Shown: positions 24,915-32,803 of the stretch, piece by piece | Numbering within the stretch: position 1 is the first letter of the stretch | Layout of the letters: each line of letters starts with the position of its first letter | Assembly: GCF_016703145.1 (NCBI RefSeq) | Contig: NZ_JADJCO010000005.1 | Span: forward strand, 1,240,001 to 1,304,000 | DNA from: Ottowia sp. | Lineage (GTDB): Bacteria; Pseudomonadota; Gammaproteobacteria; Burkholderiales; Burkholderiaceae_C | DNA: 64,000 nucleotides | Direction: 5' to 3' | Program-made: the position numbers and the translations under genes | Notes under the pieces: model-generated | What the model was told of the DNA's origin: nothing | Database searches by the model: none | Seen by the model: the letters and a program-made list of their open reading frames with translations, nothing else

Positions 24915-25910
24915 TCACTCGGCCGACACGCCGGCGGCGGTGATGACCGTGCGCCAGCGCGCCACCTCGGCCTCCAGGTGCTTGCGCAGCCCTTCGGGCG
25001 TGGCCTTGTCGGGCGAGACGAGGTCGGCGCTCAGCTCGGCGATGCGCTTCTTCACCATTTCGTCCTTCAATGCCGCGTTCAGCGCCTTGTTGAGTTTGTC
25101 GATCACGTCCTTGGGCGTGCCCTTGGGCGCGTACATGCCGTGCCACACCTTCACGTCGAAGCCCTTGAGGCCCTGCTCGTCCAGCGTGGGCAGGCTGGGC
25201 ATGGACGCCAGGCGCTGCGGCGTGGTCACGCCGAAGACCTTGACGCGCTTGCCGTCCTGGATCACCGGCACCGTCGACGTGGTCTGGTCGCACAGCAGGT
25301 CCACCTGGCCGCCCATGAGGTCGTTCATCGCCGGGCCGGTGCCCTTGTAGGGCACGGTGATCAGCTTGGCGCCGGACTGCTGCGCGAACACCATGCCGCA
25401 CAGCTGCGAGACGGCGCCGGTGCCGGCATTGGCCAGCGTGACCTTGTCCGGGTTCTTCTTCACGTAGTCCAGCAGCTCGGGCAGGGTGTTGGCCGGGAAG
25501 TCCTTGCGCGACAACAGCGTCATGGGCACGTCGAGCACCTGGCCGATGTACTCGAAGTCCTTGAGCGAGTCGTAGGGCAGCTTCTTGTACAGCGTCATGG
25601 CCGTGGCCATGCCCATGTGGTGGATCAGAATGGTGTTGCCGTCGGCCTTGGCGCGGGCCACGCGCGCGGGTGCCAGCGTGCCGCCCGCGCCCACGGTGTT
25701 CTCGACGATCACGGTCTGCCCCAGCGACTGGCCCATGGGCACGGCCAGCAGGCGCGCCACCACGTCGGTGGGGCCGCCGGCGCTGTAGGGCACGACCAGG
25801 GTGATGGGCTTGTCGGGCCAGTTGGCGGCCAGGGCGTTGCCGGCCAGGGCCAGCGCGGCGCAGGCGCAGGCGCAGGCCACGGCGCGGCGGGTGATGTGGA
25901 TTGCGTTCAT
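24915..25910 (-). CDS. Bug/TctC-family substrate-binding protein (operon copy 2)
   Basis: 331-aa periplasmic receptor. The Cys/Ala-rich signal peptide (AVACACACAALALAGNALA) is followed by ANWPDKPITLVVPYSAGG. VPYKGTGPAMNDLMGG and MPSLPTLDEQG are typical Bug loops. AAGGAG precedes the ATG at 25910, which overlaps the MmgE/PrpD stop (ATGA). Such tight coupling to catabolic genes suggests that it delivers their substrate. Confidence 0.93.
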   Translation of the reverse strand: MNAIHITRRAVACACACAALALAGNALAANWPDKPITLVVPYSAGGPTDVVARLLAVPMGQSLGQTVIVENTVGAGGTLAPARVARAKADGNTILIHHMGMATAMTLYKKLPYDSLKDFEYIGQVLDVPMTLLSRKDFPANTLPELLDYVKKNPDKVTLANAGTGAVSQLCGMVFAQQSGAKLITVPYKGTGPAMNDLMGGQVDLLCDQTTSTVPVIQDGKRVKVFGVTTPQRLASMPSLPTLDEQGLKGFDVKVWHGMYAPKGTPKDVIDKLNKALNAALKDEMVKKRIAELSADLVSPDKATPEGLRKHLEAEVARWRTVITAAGVSAE

Positions 25911-27310
25911 GGTTTGTCTCCTTGGGTTGTAAACATGGGTTGTTGAATGCAGACCAGCCGCTGCACGCGCGGCCACCGCGCCACCTGCCACAGCCGCTGC
26001 ACGGCGGCCTCGGCCTCGCTGGCGGGCACGGCGGCGCCGTACTCGGCCAGGCGCAGGGCCTTGGCGGTGATCTCGTCGCGCGAGAGGGTGTTGCCGGGAT
26101 CGCCCTTGGGATCATCGACGCGGCCCTGCAGCGCGCGGCCGTCAAAGGTCCGCACGGTGACCTTGCCGATCCAGCGCCGCGGGTAGGCGGCATCCACCTC
26201 GGCGTCCAGCTCCATGCGCACCTTCTCGCGCAGGGCCACGGTGTCGGGCGCGAGGTAGTCGCGGTCGAACTCGGTCAGCCCCGCGTGGCCGTGGCGCGCG
26301 GCCAGCGCGAGCACCGTGCCCATCGAGAACTTGCTCTGGTGCACCGTGGCGGGCGAGACCACGGGGCCCAGCACGTCGATGGCGCCCTGGTGCACGTGGC
26401 AGGTGACCTGCGCGATGTCGCCGGTGCCCACGCCGTGCTCGCGCATGACCTGCAGCAGCGCATCGGCCGCCGGGTGCGTGTGGCGGCACGAGGCATGCCA
26501 TTTGAAGCTGGTCTCGGCCGTGGCCCAGCGCGTGCCCAGCCCTTCGGTGAGCTTGGCGGGATTGGCGTCGCTGGACATGCCGGCCGCCATGCCCTGCGGG
26601 CCGGTGAAGATGTCCTGCGCGCCGGTGAAGCCGTCCTTCGCCAGGTACGCCGCCATCAAACCGGCGGCGGCGGCGTGGGCCGTGTGCAGTTGCTTGCTGT
26701 CGGCGGCGGTGCGCAAGAATTCCCACAGCCCCGCCGACTGCGTGCCGGCCGAGCCGAAGGCGTGCTGCATCTGCGCGGGCGTCAGCTCCAGCAGGCGGCC
26801 CACGGCGGCGGTGGCGGCCAGCGTGCCGGCCGTGGCCGTGGTGTGGAAGACCTTGTAGTGGCTGCGGCCCAAGAACTCGCCCACGCGGATGCCCACCTCG
26901 TAGCCCGCCACGCAGGCGGCCATGAGCTGCGCGCCGCTCGCGCCGATCTGCTGCGCCACGGCCAGCGCGGGCGGGAAGACCACGGCGGCCGGGTGGAACA
27001 CCGAGCCGTTGTGCACGTCGTCCTGCTCGGCCACGTGGCTGGCGGCGGCGTTGGCCAGCGCGGCCATCATGGGCGAGCTGCTGGCGCCCAGGCCGATCAC
27101 CTCGCTGGGCCCCTGCGCCGGGCCCTGCGACAGCGCGAAGCGCGCGATGCTGGCCACGGGCCGCGCCTGGCAGCCCGCGAGCACGGAGCCGAACCAGTCC
27201 ACCCACAGGTCTTCCGCACGGCGCTGCACGGGCGCCGGCACGTCGCTCCACCGGAGCTGGGCGGCGAACTGGGCGAGGGGGTGGATGCTCACTTGGGTTT
27301 CTTGCTTCAT
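25907..27310 (-). CDS. MmgE/PrpD family protein (2-methylcitrate dehydratase / cis-aconitate decarboxylase-like)
   Basis: 467 aa from the ATG at 27310 (GGAGG 9 bp upstream, supplied by a dispersed repeat). The family includes PrpD dehydratases and the itaconate-forming cis-aconitate decarboxylases CAD/IRG1. Conserved parts: ANAAASHVAEQDDVHNGSVF near 92 with the active-site Asp-Asp-His cluster, AGYEVGIRVG, WHASCRHTHPAADALL near 275, and KFSMGTVLALAARHG. In the P. aeruginosa itaconate cluster the matching gene is PA0881. Whether this one dehydrates, decarboxylates or isomerises its substrate cannot be read from the sequence. Confidence 0.88.
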   Translation of the reverse strand: MKQETQVSIHPLAQFAAQLRWSDVPAPVQRRAEDLWVDWFGSVLAGCQARPVASIARFALSQGPAQGPSEVIGLGASSSPMMAALANAAASHVAEQDDVHNGSVFHPAAVVFPPALAVAQQIGASGAQLMAACVAGYEVGIRVGEFLGRSHYKVFHTTATAGTLAATAAVGRLLELTPAQMQHAFGSAGTQSAGLWEFLRTAADSKQLHTAHAAAAGLMAAYLAKDGFTGAQDIFTGPQGMAAGMSSDANPAKLTEGLGTRWATAETSFKWHASCRHTHPAADALLQVMREHGVGTGDIAQVTCHVHQGAIDVLGPVVSPATVHQSKFSMGTVLALAARHGHAGLTEFDRDYLAPDTVALREKVRMELDAEVDAAYPRRWIGKVTVRTFDGRALQGRVDDPKGDPGNTLSRDEITAKALRLAEYGAAVPASEAEAAVQRLWQVARWPRVQRLVCIQQPMFTTQGDKP

Positions 27311-27365
27311 TTTGGCCTCCAAGGCTTATGGGACAAGCGCGGGCAGCTATGGTTTTAGATAGCCT
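27311..27365 (-). repeat. Dispersed Comamonadaceae-type repeat bridging two operon genes
   Basis: On the minus strand: TAGCCTGG... CTATCTAAAACC, AGCTGCCCGCGCTTGTCCCA, then CTTGGAGGCCAAA. It supplies the stop (TAA at 27357) of the CoA-transferase gene and the GGAGG ribosome-binding site of the MmgE/PrpD gene. Confidence 0.7.
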
Positions 27366-28536
27366 GGGGTGCCTGCAGCGCGTCGATCTGCTCGGCGCTC
27401 CAGCCCAGCTCGGCCAGGATGGCGGCGTTGTGCTGGCCCACGGCGGGCACGGCTTCCATGCGGTACTCGAAAGCGCTGTTCACGCCCGGCGGCAGCGGCG
27501 CGGGCACCTCGCCCGCGGGCGTGGCCACGGTGCGCCAGCGGCCCCGCGCCTGCAGTTGCGGGTGCGCCCACAGGCCGGCCATGTCGTTGACGCGCGCGTT
27601 GGCGATGCCGGCGGCGTCCAGCCGCTCGACGACCTGCGCGGCGGTCAGGGCGGCGAAGGTTTCGAGGATCAGCGCCTGCAGCTCCACCCGGTTGGCGTTG
27701 CGCTTGGCGTTGGCGTCGAAGCGCGCGTCGCCCGCCACTTCGGGGCGTTGCAGCACGGCGTCGCAGAAGGTCTTCCACTCGCGCTCGTTCTGCAGGCCCA
27801 GCATCACCGTGCCGCCGTCGCCGGCCTGGAACGGCCCGTAAGGGTAGATGCTGGCGTGCGATGCGCCGGTGCGCGGCGGCGGGGGCGCGCCGTCGAAGGC
27901 GTAGTACATGGGGTAGCCCATCCATTCGCCCATGGCTTCGAGCATGGAGACGTCGATGTGGCAGCCCTCGCCCGTCTTGCCGCGCAGCAGCAGGGCCGAC
28001 AGGATGCTGGTGTAGGCGTACATGCCCGCGGCGATATCGGCGACCGAGATGCCGGCCTTGGAGGGCGTGTCGGGCGTGCCGGTGATCGAGAGAAAGCCCG
28101 CCTCGCTCTGGATCAGCAGGTCGTAGGCCTTCTTGTCGCGGTAGGGGCCGTCGCTGCCGTAGCCGCTGATGTCGCAGACGATGAGCCTGGGGTTGTGGCC
28201 CTTGAGCGCTTCGTGGGACAGGCCCATGCGCGCCGCCGCGCCGGGCGCGAGGTTCTGCACCAACACGTCGGCGGTTTGCAGCAGTTGCAGCAGCGCGGCC
28301 TTGGCCTGGGGCTGCTTGACGTCGAGCGCCAGGCTTTCCTTGCTGCGGTTGATCCAGGTGAAGTGCGAGGACTGGCCCTTCACGCGCTGGTCGTAGCCGC
28401 GCGCGAAGTCGCCGCCGCCGGGGCGCTCGACCTTGATGACGCGCGCGCCCAGGTCGGCCAGCTGGCGCGTGCAGAACGGCGCGGCCACCGCGTGTTCGAG
28501 CGTGACGACGGTGATGCCGTCCAGCGGTCGTGTCAT
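27355..28536 (-). CDS. Class III (CaiB/BaiF) CoA-transferase, probable itaconate/dicarboxylate CoA-transferase
   Basis: 393-aa family III acyl-CoA transferase. LDGITVVTLEHAVAAPFCTR at the N-terminus, the DLGARVIKVERPGGGD nucleotide-binding segment and GKTGEGCHIDVSMLEAMGEW near 190 are visible. At the position usually held by the catalytic Asp (as in the formyl-CoA transferase MQDAV segment) this protein has Glu (MLEAM). I think that is shared by a subfamily, but it needs alignment. Context points to activation of itaconate or a related C5 acid with succinyl-CoA, as for Ict (PA0882). The C-terminal residues QAI and the stop come from a dispersed repeat. Confidence 0.87.
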   Translation of the reverse strand: MTRPLDGITVVTLEHAVAAPFCTRQLADLGARVIKVERPGGGDFARGYDQRVKGQSSHFTWINRSKESLALDVKQPQAKAALLQLLQTADVLVQNLAPGAAARMGLSHEALKGHNPRLIVCDISGYGSDGPYRDKKAYDLLIQSEAGFLSITGTPDTPSKAGISVADIAAGMYAYTSILSALLLRGKTGEGCHIDVSMLEAMGEWMGYPMYYAFDGAPPPPRTGASHASIYPYGPFQAGDGGTVMLGLQNEREWKTFCDAVLQRPEVAGDARFDANAKRNANRVELQALILETFAALTAAQVVERLDAAGIANARVNDMAGLWAHPQLQARGRWRTVATPAGEVPAPLPPGVNSAFEYRMEAVPAVGQHNAAILAELGWSAEQIDALQAPQAI

Positions 28537-28546
28537 GGCGCGGTCC

Positions 28547-29713
28547 TCAGAACGAACGCGGCAGGCCCAGCACGTGCTCGGCCACGAAGGAATAGACCAG
28601 GTTGGTGGAGATCGGCGCCACCTGGTACAGGCGCGTCTCGCGGAACTTGCGCTCCACGTCGTATTCGCAGGCGAAGCCGAAGCCGCCGTGGAACTGCAGG
28701 CAGGCGTTGGCCGCCTCCCAGCTCGCCTTGGCGGCCAGGTACTTGGCCATGTTGGCCTGCGTGCCCATGGGCTGGCGCGCGTCGAACAGCTGGCAGGCCT
28801 TCCAGCGCATCAGATTGGCGGCCTCCACCTCGATGAAGGCATCGGCGATGGGGAACTGCACGCCCTGGTTCTGGCCGATGGGGCGGCCGAACACGTTGCG
28901 GTCCTTCACGTAGTTCGTCACGCGGTCGAGGAACCAGTAGCCGTCGCCGATGCACTCGGCGGCGATCAGCGTGCGCTCGGCGTTCAGGCCGTCGAGGATG
29001 TACTTGAAGCCCTTGCCCTCCTCGCCGATCAGGTTCTCCTCGGGGATCTCCAGGTCTTCGAAGAACAGCTCGTTGGTCTCGTGGTTGACCATGTTGAGGA
29101 TGGGGCGCACCGTCATGCCCTTCTTCTCGGCTTCGCGCAGATCGACCATGAAGATCGACATGCCCTCGCTCTTCTTCGTCACCTCGGCCAGCGGCGTGGT
29201 GCGCGCCAGCAGGATCATCCAGTCGCTGTGCTGGATGCGGCTGATCCACACCTTCTGGCCGTTGACCACGTAGCGGCCGTCCTTCTTCACGGCGCTGGTC
29301 TTGATCTTGGTGGTGTCGGTGCCGGTGGTGGGCTCGGTCACGCCCATGGACTGCAGGCGCCATTCGCCGGTGGCGATCCGGGGCAGGTACTTGTCCTTCT
29401 GCGCCTGCGAGCCATGGCGCAGCAGCGTGCCCATGTTGTACATCTGGCCATGGCAGGCGCCGGAGTTGCCGCCGCAGCGGTTGATCTCTTCCATGATGAC
29501 CGACGCCTCGGTCAGGCCCAGACCCGAACCGCCGTACTCCTGCGGGATCAGCGCGGCCAGCCAGCCGGCCTTGGTCAGCGCATCGACGAAGGCCTCGGGG
29601 TAAGCGCGCTGCTCGTCGATCTTGCGGAAATATTCATCGGGGAACTCGGCGCACAGCGCACGGATGGCGTCGCGGATTTCGGGGAAGTTGTTCGATTGGG
29701 TGTGTTCGATCAT
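28547..29713 (-). CDS. Acyl-CoA dehydrogenase
   Basis: 388-aa flavin-dependent acyl-CoA dehydrogenase. FAD/substrate loops: QSMGVTEPTTGTDTTKIKT near 120, WISRIQHSDW, and the C-terminal LQFHGGFGFACEYDVERKFR. The catalytic-base region is ILDGLNAERTLIAAE. A homologous gene (PA0879) occurs in the P. aeruginosa itaconate cluster. A likely role is oxidation of methylsuccinyl-CoA or a similar branched C4/C5 thioester to feed the hydratase. It is separated from the CoA-transferase by 10 bp and from the upstream hydratase gene by a dispersed repeat. Confidence 0.9.
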   Translation of the reverse strand: MIEHTQSNNFPEIRDAIRALCAEFPDEYFRKIDEQRAYPEAFVDALTKAGWLAALIPQEYGGSGLGLTEASVIMEEINRCGGNSGACHGQMYNMGTLLRHGSQAQKDKYLPRIATGEWRLQSMGVTEPTTGTDTTKIKTSAVKKDGRYVVNGQKVWISRIQHSDWMILLARTTPLAEVTKKSEGMSIFMVDLREAEKKGMTVRPILNMVNHETNELFFEDLEIPEENLIGEEGKGFKYILDGLNAERTLIAAECIGDGYWFLDRVTNYVKDRNVFGRPIGQNQGVQFPIADAFIEVEAANLMRWKACQLFDARQPMGTQANMAKYLAAKASWEAANACLQFHGGFGFACEYDVERKFRETRLYQVAPISTNLVYSFVAEHVLGLPRSF

Positions 29714-29715
29714 TT

Positions 29716-29781
29716 CTCAAGCCTTTTTGGCCTCCGGCCTTTATGGAATAAGCGCAGTAAGCTAGATTTTTAATAGCAAAC
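29716..29781 (-). repeat. Dispersed Comamonadaceae-type repeat, copy between hydratase and acyl-CoA dehydrogenase genes
   Basis: Minus strand: TTGCTATTAAAAATCTAGCT, TACTGCGCTTATTCCATAAA, then GGCCGGAGGCCAAAAAGGCT. This long form fills the whole gap. Confidence 0.75.
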
Positions 29782-30657
29782 TCAGGCCAGCGTGGCCGTG
29801 GCCCGCATGGTCAGCCAGCCCTCGTGGTCCTGCGCCCACAGCGCCACGGTCCGGCCATCGGCGGACGGCTGGCCGTGCACGCTGAACGGGTTCAGGTCGA
29901 ACGTGGGCCGCACGGCCTTGAACTCGAAAGCGGCCACCCGCGCACCGGGCAGGCTGCGCCGCGACAGGTCGACGAGCAGCGTGGCGATCAGCGGGCCGTG
30001 CACGATCAGGCCGGGGTAGCCCTCGACCTCGGTGACGTAGTGGCGGTCGTAGTGGATGCGGTGGCCGTTGAAGGTGAGCGCGGAGTAGCGGAACAGCAGC
30101 ACGTCGTCCGGCACGATGGTGCGCGACCACGCGGCTTGCGCTGGGGGCTTTTGCGGCGGCGGCGCCGGGTCGCCTGCTTGAGCGGCGGCGCGGTAGACGA
30201 TGTCGTGCTCCTCGGTCAGCGCCACGCCGTGCTCGTTGGAGAAGCGGTGCTCGACCAGCACGAACAGCAACTCGCCCGAACGGCCGCCCTTGTGCGTGAT
30301 GGACCGGATGGTGGAGGTGCGCCGCACGTCCTGACCCACCCGCAAAGGATTTTTCACATCCCAGCGCAGCCGCCCGCCAGCCCACATGCGGCGCGGCAGC
30401 GGCACGGGCGGCAGGAAGCCACCGCGCCTAGGGTGCCCGTCGGGCCCGATCTCGCTCTGGCGCGCGTGCGGCAAAAAATACAGCCAGTGCCCCAGCGGCG
30501 GCAGCGCCGTGCCGGGCACGGGCGCCGGATCATCGCGGTCCAGCGTGGCCGACAGGGCGCGCACGGGCGCGGCGGTGAGGGTGTCGGGCGTGGTTTCGCT
30601 CCTGCCCTGCCAGCTTTGCAGGTGCGCCAGGGCGGCGGCGTCGATGGTGGCGGTCAT
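29782..30657 (-). CDS. MaoC-like/FAS1-type double hot-dog hydratase, probable itaconyl-CoA or mesaconyl-C4-CoA hydratase
   Basis: 291 aa from the ATG at 30657, 11 bp after the TctC stop. The C-terminal hot-dog domain has the hydratase signature FNGHRIHYDRHYVTEVEGYP with the Asp/His pair near 205-215. The N-terminal half is a degenerate hot-dog with PLGHWLYFLPHARQSEIGPD. This architecture is that of itaconyl-CoA hydratase Ich (PA0878) and mesaconyl-C4-CoA hydratase. Expected reaction: itaconyl-CoA plus water to (S)-citramalyl-CoA. Confidence 0.87.
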   Translation of the reverse strand: MTATIDAAALAHLQSWQGRSETTPDTLTAAPVRALSATLDRDDPAPVPGTALPPLGHWLYFLPHARQSEIGPDGHPRRGGFLPPVPLPRRMWAGGRLRWDVKNPLRVGQDVRRTSTIRSITHKGGRSGELLFVLVEHRFSNEHGVALTEEHDIVYRAAAQAGDPAPPPQKPPAQAAWSRTIVPDDVLLFRYSALTFNGHRIHYDRHYVTEVEGYPGLIVHGPLIATLLVDLSRRSLPGARVAAFEFKAVRPTFDLNPFSVHGQPSADGRTVALWAQDHEGWLTMRATATLA

Positions 30658-30668
30658 GGTCTGGTTCC

Positions 30669-31682
30669 TCAGTTGATCGTGGCGCCGGAGGCCTTCACGA
30701 TGCGCGCCCACTTGGCGATGTCCTGCTTCAGGATGGCGGCGAACTCGGCGCCCATGACGGGCTTGTCGGGCGTGCCGGCCAGCTCCACGCCCTGCGCCTC
30801 CAGCTTGTCGCGCATCTCCTTGTCGGCCATGGCCTGGCGCATGCCGTCCCGCAGCCGCTCCATCACGTCCCTGGGCACGCCCGCCGGCGCGAACAGGCCG
30901 ATCCACAGCGTGCCGCTGTAGCCCGGCACGAATTCGCCCAGGGCGGGCACGTCCGGCAGCACGGGCGAGCGCTGGGCACTGCTCACGGCCAGCGCGCGCA
31001 GCCGGTCCGCCTTGATGTGCGACAGCGTGGACGGCAGGCTGCCGAACAGCAACGGCAACTGCCCGCCCAGCACGTCGTTGAGCGCCGGGGCCACGCCCTT
31101 GTAAGGCACGTGCCGCAGCTCGACGCCGGCCATCTGGTTGAGCATCTCGCCCAGCAGGTGGTTGAGCGTGCCGTTGCCGGCCGAGGCGTACTGCAGCTCG
31201 CCCGGCCTGGATTTGGCCAGCGCCAGCAGCTCGGGCACCGTCCTGGCGGAAAACGAGGGGTGAGCCAGCAGCACGTTGGGCACGGCGCCGACCAGGCTGA
31301 CGGGCTGGAAGTCGGCCACGGGGTCGAACCCCGGCGCCTTGTAGAGCGCCGGGTTGATGGCCTGGCTGCTGCTGATCGTCATGAGCAGCGTGTAGCCGTC
31401 CTTGGGCGCCCTGGCCACGGCCTGGGTGCCGATGTTGCCGCCCGCGCCGGGGCGGTTGTCCACCACGGCACTGCCGCCCAGCTTGTCGGCCAGCTTCTGG
31501 CTCACCACGCGGCCCACGATGTCGTTGGTGCCGCCCGCGGCCTGGGGAACGATCATCACGATCGGGCGGCTGGGATAGTTGCCCTGCGCGAAGGCGCCGG
31601 GCATGGCCGTCAGGCCAGCGGTCAGCAGTGCACCCGTGCAGAGCGTGCGGCGCGACATGGCCGTGAAAGAAGCAGCGAACAC
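30669..31682 (-). CDS. Bug/TctC-family substrate-binding protein (operon copy 1, first gene)
   Basis: First gene of the leftward catabolic operon. I place the start at the GTG at 31682 because GGGGAGA lies 9 bp before it, like the GGAGACAAAC sites of its relatives; the ATG at 31658 (329 aa) is the alternative. The signal peptide includes SRRTLCTGALLTAGLTA and ends at GAFAQ. Mature part: YPSRPIVMIVPQAAGGTND, HVPYKGVAPALNDVLGG, LPDVPALGEF. Periplasmic carboxylate receptor, substrate probably that of the operon. Confidence 0.9.
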   Translation of the reverse strand: MFAASFTAMSRRTLCTGALLTAGLTAMPGAFAQGNYPSRPIVMIVPQAAGGTNDIVGRVVSQKLADKLGGSAVVDNRPGAGGNIGTQAVARAPKDGYTLLMTISSSQAINPALYKAPGFDPVADFQPVSLVGAVPNVLLAHPSFSARTVPELLALAKSRPGELQYASAGNGTLNHLLGEMLNQMAGVELRHVPYKGVAPALNDVLGGQLPLLFGSLPSTLSHIKADRLRALAVSSAQRSPVLPDVPALGEFVPGYSGTLWIGLFAPAGVPRDVMERLRDGMRQAMADKEMRDKLEAQGVELAGTPDKPVMGAEFAAILKQDIAKWARIVKASGATIN

Positions 31683-31817
31683 GTGATTTGTCTCCCCGGA
31701 TGCGTGGAAAAGCCGTGGTGCGCAACGGCTTCGGGCATGGCTCGAAGCAAATGAGGTGGCGCCGTCGGAAACCCGATGATCTCCGTCTTCGACGGTGTGA
31801 ACAATCTGCGAATCCAG

Positions 31818-31851
31818 AACCAAGCCTTCGGAAATACCGAAGCCTGGTTCA
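31818..31851. promoter_or_regulatory. 34-bp palindrome in the LysR/operon divergent region, probable LTTR operator
   Basis: GAACCAAGCCTTCGG (31818-31832), AAATA, and CCGAAGCCTGGTTC (31838-31851) form a near-perfect dyad that ends 10 bp before the lysR start codon. It is an obvious site for autoregulation and for activation of the operon on the other strand. Confidence 0.7.
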
Positions 31852-31861
31852 GAATGCGCCC

Positions 31862-32797
31862 ATGCAATTCGACCTGACCGACCTGCGCCTGTTCGTGCGC
31901 GTCGCCGAGGAAGGCGCCCTCACCCGCGCCGCCGCGCGCCAGTTCCTGTCGCTGGCGGCGGCCAGCGCGCGCGTCAAGACGCTGGAGGAGCAGGCCGGCG
32001 TGCCCCTGCTCTACCGCGAGGCGCGCGGCGTGCGCCTGACGCCGGCGGGGGTGGCCTTCCTGCACCACGCGCGCGGCGTGCTGCGCCAGACCGCCCAACT
32101 GCGCGCCGAGCTGCAGGAATACGGCGGCGGCCTGCACGGGCACCTGCGCGTGCAGGCCAACACCACGGCGGTGATGGACTTCCTGCCCGAGCTGCTGCCG
32201 CCCTTCCTGTCGGCGCACCCGTGCGTCAACATCGACCTGCAGGAGAAGCCGAACGCCGAGATCGCGCGCGGCGTGCGCGACGGCCGCGCCGACCTGGGAA
32301 TCGTGGCCGGCGACGTGGACGCGGCGGGCCTGCGCGCCACGCACTTCTCCACCGACCGGCTGGTGCTGGTGGTGTCGCGCCAGCACCCGCTGGCCGGCCA
32401 GCGGACGATCGCCTTCGCCGACACGCTGGAGCACGACTACATCGGCATGCACGCCGGCAGCACGCTGCAGGCTTACCTGAGCCGCATCACCGAGGACATC
32501 GGCCGCCCGCTCAAGCTGCGCATCCAGCTGTCCAGCTTCGACGCCATGTGCCGCATGATCGGCGCCGGCGTCGGCATCGGCGTGGTGCCCGAGAGCGCGG
32601 CGCGGCGCAACCTGGCGACGATGAAGCTGGCGCGCATCGAGCTGACGGACGAATGGAAGTGGCGCGAGCGGCGCGTGCTGGTGCGCGAGGGCGAGGCGCT
32701 GCCGGGCTACGCCGAGGCGCTGATCGTGCTGCTCTGCGAGCACTTCCGCAAACCCGCACGCTCGTCCGCCTCGGGCCGGCCCGGCGGCAGGAAATGA
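31862..32797 (+). CDS. LysR-family regulator of the dicarboxylate operon
   Basis: 311 aa. The N-terminal winged helix (LTDLRLFVRVAEEGALTRAA then RVKTLEEQAGVPLLYRE) is followed by the LysR effector-binding domain, with a charged C-terminal tail (KPARSSASGRPGGRK). It is divergent from the catabolic operon with a 34-bp palindrome between them. By position it corresponds to the LysR regulators (ItcR/RipR type) that sense itaconate or its CoA ester in other bacteria; the inducer is inferred. Confidence 0.9.
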   Translation: MQFDLTDLRLFVRVAEEGALTRAAARQFLSLAAASARVKTLEEQAGVPLLYREARGVRLTPAGVAFLHHARGVLRQTAQLRAELQEYGGGLHGHLRVQANTTAVMDFLPELLPPFLSAHPCVNIDLQEKPNAEIARGVRDGRADLGIVAGDVDAAGLRATHFSTDRLVLVVSRQHPLAGQRTIAFADTLEHDYIGMHAGSTLQAYLSRITEDIGRPLKLRIQLSSFDAMCRMIGAGVGIGVVPESAARRNLATMKLARIELTDEWKWRERRVLVREGEALPGYAEALIVLLCEHFRKPARSSASGRPGGRK

Positions 32798-32803
32798 GCC
32801 GGA

